Shown here piece by piece: positions 23,217 through 32,638 of a stretch of 64,000 nt of DNA; position 1 is the stretch's first letter, and every line of letters begins with the position of its first letter. Source of the stretch: Pyrinomonadaceae bacterium (GTDB lineage Bacteria > Acidobacteriota > Blastocatellia > Pyrinomonadales > Pyrinomonadaceae); contig JAVEDP010000008.1 of the NCBI GenBank assembly GCA_030841085.1, positions 1-64,000 on the forward strand, given 5' to 3'. Made by a program: the position numbers and the translations under genes. Below the pieces are notes generated by a model, which did not search any database, had not been told where the DNA came from, and worked only from the letters and a program-made list of their open reading frames with translations.

Positions 23217-25883
23217 GTGGGTATTAGTTTGGCAGCCAATAGTTCAACGACAAATATTCCAGGCTCAACTGCCTCATTGCTGGACATCGTCGAAAGTTCC
23301 CGCATCATCGCTGAGACGGCATCCGACGCAATAATCACCATCGACGAAAAAAGCACGATCCTTTTTGTTAATCGCGCAACCTCGAATATTTTTGGTTACA
23401 CCGCGGAAGAACTGATCGGATCCGATTTGACCATCCTGATGCCGGAATACCTCAGGCATCTTCATCGCGCAGGTCTGGACAACTACCTAACCACCGGACA
23501 GAAACATATATCGTGGGAAGCCGTGGAACTTCCCGGCCTTCATAAGAGCGGCAGGCAATTAGCGCTGGAGCTTTCGTTTGGTGAATTTCAAAAAGATGGT
23601 CATCGTTTTTTTACCGGCATCGCGCGCGACATAACGCGAAGAAAACGCGATGAGCAACGTCTAAAAGTCCAGCATTCAATTACAGCTATCCTTGCGAATG
23701 CTTCATCGTTGGACGAGGCTGCGCCCAGGCTACTTTCGGCAATTGCTACGGATTTAGGTTGGCAGTTCGCTGCGTTCTGGTCGGTCCAGTCTCAACTAAA
23801 CGAACTGCATTCCATCGCCACGTGGCGCGATGAATTGTGCGCCGGCACCGCCGAGTTTGCTGAAGCAAGCAGCCATTCTCGCGTTGGCGATGATCAAAGT
23901 CTTCCCGCAAGAATTTGGGCGAGCAGGAAACCGTTATGGGTCGACGACTTTGGCGCTGATGAAAGCTTCCCGCGCGCCGCCATTGCCGCCCGCGGAAGTC
24001 TTCGAACCGCTTTTGGCTTTCCCGTCATCTCCGCCGATGCCGTGGTCGCTGTTATCGAACTCTTTAGCGAGCAAAATGAAGAACCCGATGCGACGATGCT
24101 CACCACGCTCGTTTCAATCGGCAGTCAGGTTGGCCAGTTCATCGAACGGGTGAACGCGGAGACTGACCGGCGCGAGGTGTTGACGCGTGCCCAGGAAGCG
24201 CGACGCGAAGCAGAAGCACTAACGGAGCAGCTGGCCGCGCTGCAAAAGGTGACGGATGCAGCGCTGGGTCACCTCAGTCTCAAGGACCTGCTCGCGGAAT
24301 CGCTCAAGCGAATCAGCGAAGTTTTGCATGTTGACACGGTCGCCATTTTGCTGCTCGAAAGAGAAGAAAACGAGTTAGTCGCCTGGGCCGCCCAGGGATT
24401 GGAAGAAGAGGTCGAGTTAGGCGTTCGCATCCCCGTCGGCCGTGGTTTTGCCGGGAACATAGTAGCGAAGGCAAAACCAATAATTATTTCCGAAGTTGAA
24501 AACGCCGATTTATTCAATCCTCTCTTGCGCGAGAAGGGTATCAAATCGCTGCTGGGCGTCCCCCTGATGATCGAGGGCTCGCCTATCGGTGTATTGCATG
24601 TGGGTGCCTTTAAACACAGGGACTTTAAAGATGAAGAAGTTCGATTGTTGCAATCGGCGGCAGACCGAATAGCTCTGGCCATAGAGAATGCCCGGCTCTA
24701 CCAGTTTGAACAAACCGCGCGCGCTGAGGCTGAGACTGCAAACCGCGCCAAAGACGAGTTTCTGACGATCTTGTCTCACGAATTGCGCACGCCGCTGACA
24801 CCGATCATCGGCTGGGTGCACATGATGGAAAGCGGCATTCTTGCGGATGGAGATTCGCACAGGGCCCTCGAGGTCATCGGCAGGAATGCCGCAAACCTCA
24901 AACGGCTCATCAGCGATCTACTCGATATGTCGGCAGTACTGAGTGGAAAAATGCGGATAGAACAAACATCCGTCGCGCTCGCTTCCGTGCTTGACGAATC
25001 GATCGAGACGATGCGGCCATTCGCGCATGACGCCGGAGTTGATTTGAAATTGCAGGTTTCTGAGGAAGCGCGCTCGGTCACCGTAACTGGCGACCGCGGC
25101 CGTCTAAGTCAATCCTTTTGTAATGTGATTCATAACGCCACGAAATTTTCACCGGCGCAGGCCGTAGTCACGGTTTCTCTCAAAGCCACGGACTCCGACG
25201 CCATCGTTACCATTGAAGACGAGGGCGAAGGCATTCCAACTGATTTTCTGCCACATGTTTTTGAGCGCTTTCGCCAGGCCGATGGGTCGCGCACGCGATC
25301 GTACGGAGGTCTCGGGTTAGGGCTGTCGCTGGTTAAGAGCTTTGTCACCGTACACGGCGGAACCATTGAAGCAAGCAGCGATGGGTTAGGTCAGGGCAGC
25401 ACGTTCACTATTACGTTGCCGCGCGAGGGCATGGCAGGGCACGCTTCGGAAACAACCTCAACGCCTTCGAAACGCACAGCCGGCGACTCCGTTCGCATTT
25501 TGATTGTTGAAGATGAACCCGACACTCTAGAGATGCTGGATGCAAGTTTTCGTAGTCGCGGGTTTGATACGATCGCGTGCGGCTCGGCAGCCGAAGCTCT
25601 CGAGTGCATTGGCCGCAAACAATTTGACATATTAATTTCCGATATTGCCATGCCCGAAATGGACGGCCTCCAATTGATTCGCGATTTACGCGCGCGGCCA
25701 GAGTTGGCAACGGTTCCGGCTATCGCCTTGACGGGTTATGCTTCGCAGACAGACGCGAAAGCTGCCATTTCAGCGGGCTTTGATTTGCATTTATCAAAGC
25801 CAATTGACCCTTCCGACCTGCTCGCCGCCGTCAACAACCTGATAGCGTTGCGACGCCGGCGAAAGAGTTCTGATTCAGTTTGA
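23217..25883 (+). CDS. Hybrid sensor histidine kinase (PAS-GAF-GAF-HisKA-HATPase-REC)
   Basis: The 888-residue protein starts at GTG 23217. A PAS domain lies at about 20-145 (SIIAETASDAIITID-like), followed by two GAF domains at about 155-310 and 345-500. The dimerisation domain carries H521 in ILSHELRTPLTP. The ATPase has VIHNATKF and the G-boxes DEGEGIP and GGLGLGLS. A C-terminal receiver has the acceptor D809 in ISDIAMPEMDG and a Lys in LSKPID. There is no membrane segment, so sensing is cytoplasmic. A single-domain regulator follows and may receive the phosphate. Confidence 0.95.
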   Translation: MGISLAANSSTTNIPGSTASLLDIVESSRIIAETASDAIITIDEKSTILFVNRATSNIFGYTAEELIGSDLTILMPEYLRHLHRAGLDNYLTTGQKHISWEAVELPGLHKSGRQLALELSFGEFQKDGHRFFTGIARDITRRKRDEQRLKVQHSITAILANASSLDEAAPRLLSAIATDLGWQFAAFWSVQSQLNELHSIATWRDELCAGTAEFAEASSHSRVGDDQSLPARIWASRKPLWVDDFGADESFPRAAIAARGSLRTAFGFPVISADAVVAVIELFSEQNEEPDATMLTTLVSIGSQVGQFIERVNAETDRREVLTRAQEARREAEALTEQLAALQKVTDAALGHLSLKDLLAESLKRISEVLHVDTVAILLLEREENELVAWAAQGLEEEVELGVRIPVGRGFAGNIVAKAKPIIISEVENADLFNPLLREKGIKSLLGVPLMIEGSPIGVLHVGAFKHRDFKDEEVRLLQSAADRIALAIENARLYQFEQTARAEAETANRAKDEFLTILSHELRTPLTPIIGWVHMMESGILADGDSHRALEVIGRNAANLKRLISDLLDMSAVLSGKMRIEQTSVALASVLDESIETMRPFAHDAGVDLKLQVSEEARSVTVTGDRGRLSQSFCNVIHNATKFSPAQAVVTVSLKATDSDAIVTIEDEGEGIPTDFLPHVFERFRQADGSRTRSYGGLGLGLSLVKSFVTVHGGTIEASSDGLGQGSTFTITLPREGMAGHASETTSTPSKRTAGDSVRILIVEDEPDTLEMLDASFRSRGFDTIACGSAAEALECIGRKQFDILISDIAMPEMDGLQLIRDLRARPELATVPAIALTGYASQTDAKAAISAGFDLHLSKPIDPSDLLAAVNNLIALRRRRKSSDSV

Positions 25884-25901
25884 GGCTAGCAGTTCAGAGT
25901 C

Positions 25902-25926
25902 CAGCCTTTAGGCTGCCGTTTTTTTT
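25902..25926 (+). terminator. Rho-independent terminator after the hybrid kinase
   Basis: CAGCC-TTTA-GGCTG is followed by CCG and eight T. It lies 18 bases after the kinase stop codon and separates it from the response regulator gene. Confidence 0.75.
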
Positions 25927-26069
25927 GCTTTCAACCGAAAACGCAAGCTAAAGCTCGTACTCAAGACTGCTTGAGTACCGGCGTAAGGTCTAGACAGAAG
26001 GTTTTGTTTCGGCTAAATTAACGCTTCCCCTTTGTGACCGCTATCAACCCGACGAATGGAAGTAATCTC

Positions 26070-26564
26070 ATGATTCAGCATGGTTTTGCTAACGTCCTAA
26101 GGAATTTGCCAAGTCCGGTTCTGTTTAGTCAGTTTCTGCCTTCGCAAGAAAAATCAAATCAAAATTTTCCGGCGCGGAAGGGTTCCCCGATCGAGGAGTC
26201 TGAGCGGCCTCGTTCAGCTTTGGTCGTGGATGACGTTTCGGATGTCACCGATATGTTGTCGGTGCTCTTAACGCATGCGGGCTATGACGTGACCTGTGCT
26301 TCTACAGCGCCTGAGGCTTTAGGGCTCGCGCGTGAACAACGGTTTGACATAGTCATTTCCGACATCGGCATGCCGGAAATGAACGGATATGAACTCGCGG
26401 AAGCCTTGCGATCGTTGCCGGGTTACGATTCTGTGCCGCTGGTTGCCGTAACCGGCTATTCGATGTTTGACGATCGTACGCGTTCGCTGACCGCGGGATT
26501 CAATGAGCATGTAACTAAGCCTATCGATCCGCGCGCCTTCCTCGATCTTATCGAACAACTGTGA
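26070..26564 (+). CDS. Single-domain response regulator
   Basis: The protein of 164 residues from ATG 26070 has about 45 disordered N-terminal residues and then a receiver domain: ALVVDDVSDVTDML, phosphoacceptor D98 in ISDIGMPEMNG, Thr in LVAVTGYS and Lys in VTKPIDP. There is no output domain. The receiver strongly resembles those on the two hybrid kinases of the window (SDIxMPEMxG, TGY, KPxD), so it probably works as a phosphate relay or CheY-like partner of the adjacent kinase. An in-frame GTG at 26034 is an alternative start. Confidence 0.92.
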   Translation: MIQHGFANVLRNLPSPVLFSQFLPSQEKSNQNFPARKGSPIEESERPRSALVVDDVSDVTDMLSVLLTHAGYDVTCASTAPEALGLAREQRFDIVISDIGMPEMNGYELAEALRSLPGYDSVPLVAVTGYSMFDDRTRSLTAGFNEHVTKPIDPRAFLDLIEQL

Positions 26565-26603
26565 GATAAAGCGTTGCTCATCGCTAAAGCAGTTGGCCGG
26601 TAG

Positions 26604-28292
26604 ATGAAAATTCCAAAACATCTTTCCGTTTTTTTTCAGTCTGAGTCCACCCTGCGCACGATTCAATTGTGCGCCGGCGCTGTCGCCATCGGTCTGATCT
26701 TTTGGCAACTGCAGTTCTCCACGAATGCGATTTGCTGCGGCGATTTTGACGGCTATTACCATATCAAGTGGAGTCAACTGCTGTGGCAGTCGCTGCGTAA
26801 TCACACCTTTCCGCCGCCGTTCACGTGGTTGCCGCTAACCACACTCGACGCGCGTAACTACGTCGACCACCACCTGCTGTTTCACTTCTTTCAGATTCCG
26901 TTTACCTGGTCGGGTAACCTGCGATTAGGTGCAAAAATATCCGCCACCATTTTTGCGAGTGTCGCGGTCTTCACTTGCTATTGGTTATTGGTTCGCTATC
27001 GCATTCGTTATGCGCTGGTGTGGCTGCTGGCGTTGCTTGCCTGCTCGGCGCCGTTTCTTTATCGCATGAACATGGCCAAGGCGCCGCCGTTCGCAATCAT
27101 TTATCTGATCGTGGCGATTCACCTCTTGTTTCGCAAAAAGTACTGGCCGCTAATCCCGCTGGCTTTCGTTTTCGCGCTGACTTACGACATGTTTGTGCTG
27201 CTGATCCTGGCGACGATTCTTTGGACTGTGGTGATTGGTTGGACGGAACGGCGGTTTGAATGGCGGCCGCTTGTGTGGGTGCTGGCAGGTTCGGTGGCTG
27301 GTTTGATTCTTAATCCTTACTTTCCGCGAAACCTGCATCTGCTCTATGAACACCTGAAGATAAAGTTAACGCCTTCAGATTTTTCCACCAGCGTCGGCAA
27401 GGAATGGTACCCCTACGATTCGTGGGAATTTCTCGGGAACTCCATAGTCGCCTGCGTCGCGATGGTAATCGGTTACATAAGTTTCGATCCGGCCGACCGC
27501 AAGCGCTCGACGCATTCACTTTTCTTTCTGCTTTTCTCGACCGCGCTGATGATTATGACTATGCGCTGGAAGCGGATCGCGGAATACTGGCCGCCGTTTG
27601 CGGTAATCTTTGCGGCTTTCTCGCTACAGCCGTGGCTGGTGGGAACTCGCTCGGCATTCACTCAACTCTCAAGCGATATGCTCGACGAGTTGCAGCCTTT
27701 TTTGGATCGACCTGGCGGCGCGACAGCGAGTGAAACTGAACTCCGCCAGCTTTGGCGGACCATTGGTGTCGCTGTTGTCGCGGTCGTGCTGGCCGTCGCT
27801 CTGTTCATCAATATCCGCGTCACCATGAAAGATATTGCCTCAAGCGACCCGGACAGCTTTTACAAAGCAGGCGCGGGGTGGCTGCAAAAAAACGTTCCTG
27901 CGAACGACCTGGTCTTCAATACCGATTGGGACGACTTTCCGCGACTGTTTTATTACGACCCGACCCATCGATACATTACCGGGCTCGATCCCACTTACCT
28001 CTACGATCGCGATCCGGCGCTTTCGAAACTTTACGATCGCATTACGCTGGGTAAGGAAGAAGACCCTGGCCCATTAATTCGCGATCGTTTTGGCGCGCGC
28101 TATGTATTCAGCGATAATTCTCACGACGACTTTTTCGACAACGCCAGGGCCAGTGGCTGGTTTGATATTGTCTATGAAGATAAGGACTGCACGATCATGC
28201 ACATTCGCGATCAGAAGACGGAACCGCCGCCCGAAGACTCGGAATCTGATCAGGGTGGTGACGAAGAATCGAACGACAACCGCAATCCATGA
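26604..28292 (+). CDS. Multi-pass membrane protein, STT3/GT39-like glycosyltransferase candidate
   Basis: The 562-residue protein has about ten membrane helices between residues 20 and 410 and a C-terminal soluble domain of about 150 residues. The first external loop contains CCGDFDGYYHIKWSQ, resembling the acidic DxD loop of oligosaccharyltransferases and related lipid-linked-sugar transferases (family knowledge). The soluble part has LVFNTDWDDFPRLFYYDP and LYDRDPALSKLYDR, seen in similar predicted transferases. The tail is acidic and low complexity. I see no partner glycan genes, so the substrate is unknown. Confidence 0.72.
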   Translation: MKIPKHLSVFFQSESTLRTIQLCAGAVAIGLIFWQLQFSTNAICCGDFDGYYHIKWSQLLWQSLRNHTFPPPFTWLPLTTLDARNYVDHHLLFHFFQIPFTWSGNLRLGAKISATIFASVAVFTCYWLLVRYRIRYALVWLLALLACSAPFLYRMNMAKAPPFAIIYLIVAIHLLFRKKYWPLIPLAFVFALTYDMFVLLILATILWTVVIGWTERRFEWRPLVWVLAGSVAGLILNPYFPRNLHLLYEHLKIKLTPSDFSTSVGKEWYPYDSWEFLGNSIVACVAMVIGYISFDPADRKRSTHSLFFLLFSTALMIMTMRWKRIAEYWPPFAVIFAAFSLQPWLVGTRSAFTQLSSDMLDELQPFLDRPGGATASETELRQLWRTIGVAVVAVVLAVALFINIRVTMKDIASSDPDSFYKAGAGWLQKNVPANDLVFNTDWDDFPRLFYYDPTHRYITGLDPTYLYDRDPALSKLYDRITLGKEEDPGPLIRDRFGARYVFSDNSHDDFFDNARASGWFDIVYEDKDCTIMHIRDQKTEPPPEDSESDQGGDEESNDNRNP

Positions 28293-28329
28293 TTTAACGC
28301 GTGGCGAATTATGAACTAATATCTAGACT

Positions 28330-28731
28330 ATGCTTATTAAATTCAAAAGCCAGCCGTTGCTATTCGTTATTATCGCTTCACTCTTCTCGCTTATTGCGTG
28401 TAACGGCGGCAACACCAACACAGCGCCAGCTGCAAATGAATCTCCCACCGCGCAATCCTCGCCGACAGTCAATGTTACAGGCTTTGAAGCCGATCTGGAT
28501 TACATTCGCAAAGGTGGCTACACGTACATCTGGGTCTTCTCTCGTCCGGACGGAAAACCGATAGATAAAGAAGACGCCGCGTTTCTTAGGACCAACGCGC
28601 CGCAGGTGGTTGATTGGGTTACGACCGACGAAGGCAGGAAAGTGATTGCGGGAACGAACTTTGATTTGGCGCAGGGAAATCTTGGGTTGATCAAGAAGCG
28701 ATTTGTTGCGGAAGACTATACTGGTAGGTGA
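28330..28731 (+). CDS. Lipoprotein of unknown function
   Basis: The 133-residue protein has a lipoprotein signal with lipobox SLIAC near residue 24, then an Asn/Thr/Pro-rich linker and a compact domain (FEADLDYIRKGGYTYIWVFS). I do not recognise the domain. It lies 37 bases behind the membrane glycosyltransferase-like gene on the same strand and may be co-transcribed with it. Confidence 0.75.
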   Translation: MLIKFKSQPLLFVIIASLFSLIACNGGNTNTAPAANESPTAQSSPTVNVTGFEADLDYIRKGGYTYIWVFSRPDGKPIDKEDAAFLRTNAPQVVDWVTTDEGRKVIAGTNFDLAQGNLGLIKKRFVAEDYTGR

Positions 28732-28740
28732 CTCGTCTCA

Positions 28741-28845
28741 CTTTTGGTCTTTGGTCTTTGGACTTAGGTCTTTGACTTCTCGCGCTGGCAGACTCAACTT
28801 CATAATCGAGTCAAAGACCCAAGTCCAAAGACCCAAGACCAAAAC
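28741..28845. repeat. Palindrome with TTGGTCTTTGGACTTAGGTC arms
   Basis: The left arm (28741-28776) and right arm (28809-28845) are near-perfect reverse complements made of GGTCTTTG units. Direct relatives of the unit occur at 43330-43400. It lies between converging genes. Confidence 0.85.
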
Positions 28846-28864
28846 AGAACGGCTCACCCTGTGG

Positions 28865-29893
28865 TCACGGGATTAAAACCAATTTCCCAAACTGCGCCCG
28901 GTCTTCCATCAGCTCATGCGCGCGTCGCGCTTCCGCCAGCGGCAACTCCCGATCGACGACTGCACGAATCTTTCCGCTCTCGACAAACTTCATTGCTTCC
29001 AGCAGCTCAGCTTTCGATCCCATGAACGATCCCAGAATCGTCAGATGCCGGTAAAACACCTGGCGCAGATCTGTTTGCGCGGCGAAACCGCTGGTGGCGC
29101 CGCAAGTCACCACGCGTCCATTCGGTTTCAGCGATGCGATTGAACCGGGCCAGGTAGCCGCGCCCGTGTGCTCAAACACAACATCAACGCCACGGCGGTT
29201 TGTTAATCGCTTGACCTCTTTGGGCCAATCGTCCTTGCTGTAGTTCACCACTTCGTCGGCCCCCAGGTCTTTGGCTTTCGCTAGTTTGTCATCGGAACTG
29301 GCGGTGGCGATCACACGCGCGCCGCGAAGTTTTGCCACTTGAATTCCTATCGAGCCAACGCCGCTGCCCGCGGCATGGACCAGCACATCTTCGCCGGGTT
29401 GTATATTTGCGCGCGTCACCAGCATGTGCCAGGCGGTGACTGTGACAAGCGGCAACGCGGCTGCCTCGGCCCAACTCAAATTCTTTGGTTTCGGAATTAC
29501 GTTCACGGCCGGAGCAGCCACCAGTTGGGCATAGCCACCATCGCGGCGATAACCAAGCATGTCGTAGTCGCGACAAAGATTGTCGCGCCCCGACAAACAT
29601 TCCAGGCAATGCCCGCACGACACGCCCGGCTGCAACATCACTTCATCGCCCGGCTGAACCCACGAAACCAGATCGCCAACTTCACGCACCACTCCGGCAA
29701 CATCGTTGCCAAGTATGTGCGGCAAAGGAATTTCAATCCCCGGCAAACCGCCGCGCGCCCACACATCGAGATGATTCAAAGCGCAGGCTTTGACTTCAAC
29801 TAAAACTTCGTTGGCCTTGATGGTTGGATCAGGCGCGTCGGTGTACTCAAGTACTTCCGGACCGCCGTGTTGATTGAAGATGACAGCTTTCAT
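28865..29893 (-). CDS. Zinc-dependent alcohol dehydrogenase / medium-chain reductase
   Basis: From ATG 29893 (MKAVIFNQHGGPEVLEYTDA) the protein has 342 residues. The GroES-like catalytic domain contains GNDVAGVVREVGD and the structural zinc cysteines CGHCLECLSGRDNLC. The Rossmann domain has AAGSGVGSIGIQVAKLRGA. It would oxidise alcohols or reduce enones with NAD(P)H. The apparent upstream extension overlaps a terminator and is not used. It lies downstream of, and is probably independent from, the lipoprotein pair at 30-31 kb. Confidence 0.92.
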   Translation of the reverse strand: MKAVIFNQHGGPEVLEYTDAPDPTIKANEVLVEVKACALNHLDVWARGGLPGIEIPLPHILGNDVAGVVREVGDLVSWVQPGDEVMLQPGVSCGHCLECLSGRDNLCRDYDMLGYRRDGGYAQLVAAPAVNVIPKPKNLSWAEAAALPLVTVTAWHMLVTRANIQPGEDVLVHAAGSGVGSIGIQVAKLRGARVIATASSDDKLAKAKDLGADEVVNYSKDDWPKEVKRLTNRRGVDVVFEHTGAATWPGSIASLKPNGRVVTCGATSGFAAQTDLRQVFYRHLTILGSFMGSKAELLEAMKFVESGKIRAVVDRELPLAEARRAHELMEDRAQFGKLVLIP

Positions 29894-29933
29894 TGTTTGA
29901 CTAAACCGAATAATACACGTTATCCGGGTCCCT

Positions 29934-29963
29934 AAAAAAGAAGGCCGCTCGAAAGCGGCCTTC
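29934..29963 (-). terminator. Rho-independent terminator (minus strand)
   Basis: On the minus strand GAAGGCCGCT-TTCG-AGCGGCCTTC is followed by TTTTTT. It closes the operon ending with the lipoprotein gene at 30050 and insulates the alcohol dehydrogenase gene. Confidence 0.9.
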
Positions 29964-30049
29964 AGGAAGTTTGGGTTGAAACAACTGGCGACTATCACAT
30001 TCGGCCATCAGTTGAAGCCCAAATGGATGCTAAATTGGGGGTGGATCGT

Positions 30050-30316
30050 CTAGGCAATCGGTGGCTCTTCAGGCAAATCTTTCCTGATGAAGTCGATGCT
30101 GCCGCAATCAACCGAGGAATCCACGCCGGTAAGCTCGAAAGTCGAACCTGTTGCTTGAAATTCCCCAATTACCGTGTTTCCGGAACCATCCTCATAACCA
30201 AACACATAGCGTTGGCCATTTGTCAGGCCCGTAGCTATGCAGGTTTTCGTTCCACTGCAGGCCCCCATACCGGTCAGAACGGAAAGCAGAAGCGCGGTCA
30301 CAATCTTCTTTCTCAT
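30050..30316 (-). CDS. Small putative lipoprotein
   Basis: From ATG 30316 the 88-residue product is MRKKIVTALLLSVLTGMGAC followed by an exported domain with two further cysteines. The lipobox is only approximate (MGAC). Its start codon overlaps the stop of the upstream gene as ATGA, a sign of translational coupling. I do not recognise the domain. Confidence 0.75.
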   Translation of the reverse strand: MRKKIVTALLLSVLTGMGACSGTKTCIATGLTNGQRYVFGYEDGSGNTVIGEFQATGSTFELTGVDSSVDCGSIDFIRKDLPEEPPIA

Positions 30317-31290
30317 GATGCGTTCCTTTCCTGAATATGATCCAACATTAGATTGATGGTCTGCTCGTCGAAAACAAGATCGAGCGGGGTAGACGTTAGG
30401 TAGCCGTTTACTCCGTAGGCAAAGTGGCCGTCGGGACTCGGGTAGTTCTCGCCGAGATACCGGGTCGTCCAATCCTGAGAGCCTTTCATTTCCTTAGCGA
30501 GATTTGCTTCTGAGCCACAGAGAAGATCCATACTGGCGACTGAATAAGCAATTAGGACGGCTTGAAGCGGACTAACGCCTGAGTCTCCGTCCCTGTCGTT
30601 GGTGACGTCCCACGCACCAGCGAACTTTTCCGGCACTGCCTCGCTCAGAGTACTCATACGCCGATGCACGACATCCTCAATTTCTCTGTGCGTGGCGCCT
30701 TTCAAGATCCCCCCCAGCGGTGTGTTCGTTTGGTCTCTCAGGGCCTTGAGCTGACTCACGAACTTGTCAGTGGAAATCAACACTAACCGGCCGGGCAGGT
30801 GAATGTCGCGGCGTACAAACCTCCGTGGCAAATCGGGGGCGTTGAATCCGCGAAGCGTATCATCCACATGTAGAATCTCTTCATCAGTTAGTCTTCCCAG
30901 CCGCTCAAAAGCAGTGCTGGTCAGCGCGTCATTAAGCTCACTGACGCTCAATCGCCTTGTGCTTCCATTGAGTGTGAGCCGCTCCATTTCGGCTAGTCTT
31001 GTTTTTGTCGGGCCGCTGAGCTTTACGCCTGAGCGCTTGAAAATGAAGTTGTCAACCGAGTTAACCGAGGCGCGGATCGTTCCGGACGGGTCACCGGGCG
31101 AGGCAAACTGCACCTCGCGGCCGACACCGTCGCGAATCCGCGCGTGATATTGGCGTTTTCCCTCGGCCTGTTTGTCAGCCTGCAACGCAGACGATCTCCA
31201 GATGGTTGCGGCCGCAACCATAAATCCGAGAGCTCCGAGCACAAGCAAGAAAAACCGCGCCCGGCGAAATAGCGAGAGTAAATGTTTCAT
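30313..31290 (-). CDS. Membrane-anchored exported protein of unknown function
   Basis: The 325-residue protein has one N-terminal membrane helix (FFLLVLGALGFMVAAATIW, about 13-31), with the rest outside. It contains helical charged segments and YGVNGYLTSTPLDLVFDE near the end. I recognise no domain. The ATG at 31290 is reached after a leader without a strong ribosome site. It overlaps by four bases with the small lipoprotein gene, so both are likely parts of one envelope complex. Confidence 0.7.
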   Translation of the reverse strand: MKHLLSLFRRARFFLLVLGALGFMVAAATIWRSSALQADKQAEGKRQYHARIRDGVGREVQFASPGDPSGTIRASVNSVDNFIFKRSGVKLSGPTKTRLAEMERLTLNGSTRRLSVSELNDALTSTAFERLGRLTDEEILHVDDTLRGFNAPDLPRRFVRRDIHLPGRLVLISTDKFVSQLKALRDQTNTPLGGILKGATHREIEDVVHRRMSTLSEAVPEKFAGAWDVTNDRDGDSGVSPLQAVLIAYSVASMDLLCGSEANLAKEMKGSQDWTTRYLGENYPSPDGHFAYGVNGYLTSTPLDLVFDEQTINLMLDHIQERNAS

Positions 31291-31466
31291 GTGAGAATCC
31301 TTTCGGGTGAAGGGCGAATTGATTACTGTCGTGGGACAGTGAGTTATTGGCTAGCGAACCAACGACACCGCACAAGCACGCCACTCATTGGGTGAAAATT
31401 CGAGGTAAGGGGCGTACCACTCGGCATCAAGCGACGAGGGGAGTCTGAACGCGTATCCTGAATAAG

Positions 31467-32432
31467 TCAACGATTATTTGACAACGCCTTAGCCGAATGT
31501 GATGCAGACGTTCTTGCATCGAAATCCGCAGGCGCTTCAGCTTGTTGCCGCGCGTGGTATGAGGAGCGCGTCAACGGGCTCGACTCAACGTGCTTGAATC
31601 CCAGCTCCATGCCGACTTCGCGCCAGCGCTCGAATTCTTCCGGCGTCACGTAGCGTTCTACCGGCAAGCGACGCGCGTGAGGTTGCAGATATTGTCCGAT
31701 GGTCATGATGTCGCAAGAAGACGCGCGCAGGTGCTTCATCAACTCGACCACTTCGTCAAACTCTTCGCCCAGTCCAACCATGATGCCGCTCTTGGTCAGC
31801 ATGCCACGCGCTTCGCGATCGCGACGGTCCGCTGCGCGGCGCAATAGAGTCAGCGACTGTTGATATTCTGCGTCCGGCCTGACGCGCCGATAGAGTCGCG
31901 CGATCGTTTCCGTATTGTGATTGAGCACGTCGGGTTGCGCATCGAGCACGGTGTTGAGCGCCGCTTCATCACCATTGAAATCGGGAATCAAAACTTCAAT
32001 GCGGCAGGAGGGATTCAACGCGCGCACTTCGCGAACCGTGGCGGCCCAATGCGCCGCGCCACCATCCGGCAGATCATCGCGATTCACTGACGTGATTACC
32101 GTGTGCGCCAGATTCAAATGCTGCACTGCTTCGGCGACATGCCGCGGTTCCTGCGGATCGAGCGAGCCGGGCAAGCCTTTGCCAACTGCGCAGAACCCGC
32201 AATGACGCGTGCAAATGTCCCCACCAAGCATGAACGTCGCCGTTCGATCCGACCAGCATTCGAAAATGTTTGGGCAGCGCGCTTCCTGACAAACCGTGTG
32301 CAGGTTCAGGCCCTCAATCAACTTCAGGACGTGATTTTGATTGGTGGGATCGCCCAGACGAATCTTCAGCCAGTCGGGTTTGGGCTGGCGCGATTTCGGA
32401 ACGTTGTTAATGACGCGTAGTTCGCGAGACAA
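31467..32432 (-). CDS. lipA: Lipoyl synthase
   Basis: The 321-residue radical-SAM enzyme inserts two sulfurs into octanoyl groups on 2-oxo-acid dehydrogenase E2 and GcvH. The radical-SAM cluster motif is CTRHCGFCAVG. The auxiliary-cluster motif is CQEARCPNIFEC (CxxxxCxxxxxC). Further motifs are TSVNRDDLPDGGA, VGLGEEFDEV and the final RSSYHA serine region. Length and motif order fit LipA. LipB lies 3.7 kb away and the E2 target 8 kb away, making this a lipoate-centred neighbourhood. Confidence 0.97.
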   Translation of the reverse strand: MSRELRVINNVPKSRQPKPDWLKIRLGDPTNQNHVLKLIEGLNLHTVCQEARCPNIFECWSDRTATFMLGGDICTRHCGFCAVGKGLPGSLDPQEPRHVAEAVQHLNLAHTVITSVNRDDLPDGGAAHWAATVREVRALNPSCRIEVLIPDFNGDEAALNTVLDAQPDVLNHNTETIARLYRRVRPDAEYQQSLTLLRRAADRRDREARGMLTKSGIMVGLGEEFDEVVELMKHLRASSCDIMTIGQYLQPHARRLPVERYVTPEEFERWREVGMELGFKHVESSPLTRSSYHARQQAEAPADFDARTSASHSAKALSNNR

Positions 32433-32490
32433 GAGTTTTTCCTTCAGTTAGTTTGCTTAGTTGAATTCTAACATTGCCGACTCGATTAGG

Positions 32491-32581
32491 CATTTGTAGG
32501 ACAGGCATTCCTGCCTGTCCCTCATTTTGAATACACTAAATAATGCAGCGAAACAGGGACAGACAGGAATGTCTGTCCTAC
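32491..32581. repeat. GACAGGCATTCCTGCCTGTC palindrome family, copy A
   Basis: A left unit GTAGGACAGGCATTCCTGCC and an inverted right unit ending GACAGGAATGTCTGTCCTAC frame a short spacer. Each unit is itself self-complementary. Other copies lie at 33205-33280, 45120-45180 and 53667-53815. Confidence 0.9.
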
Positions 32582-32638
32582 CCGATTTTTGCGCTATACT
32601 GCGCGCAATTTGATAGACAGCAACGGAGGTATCCCCTA

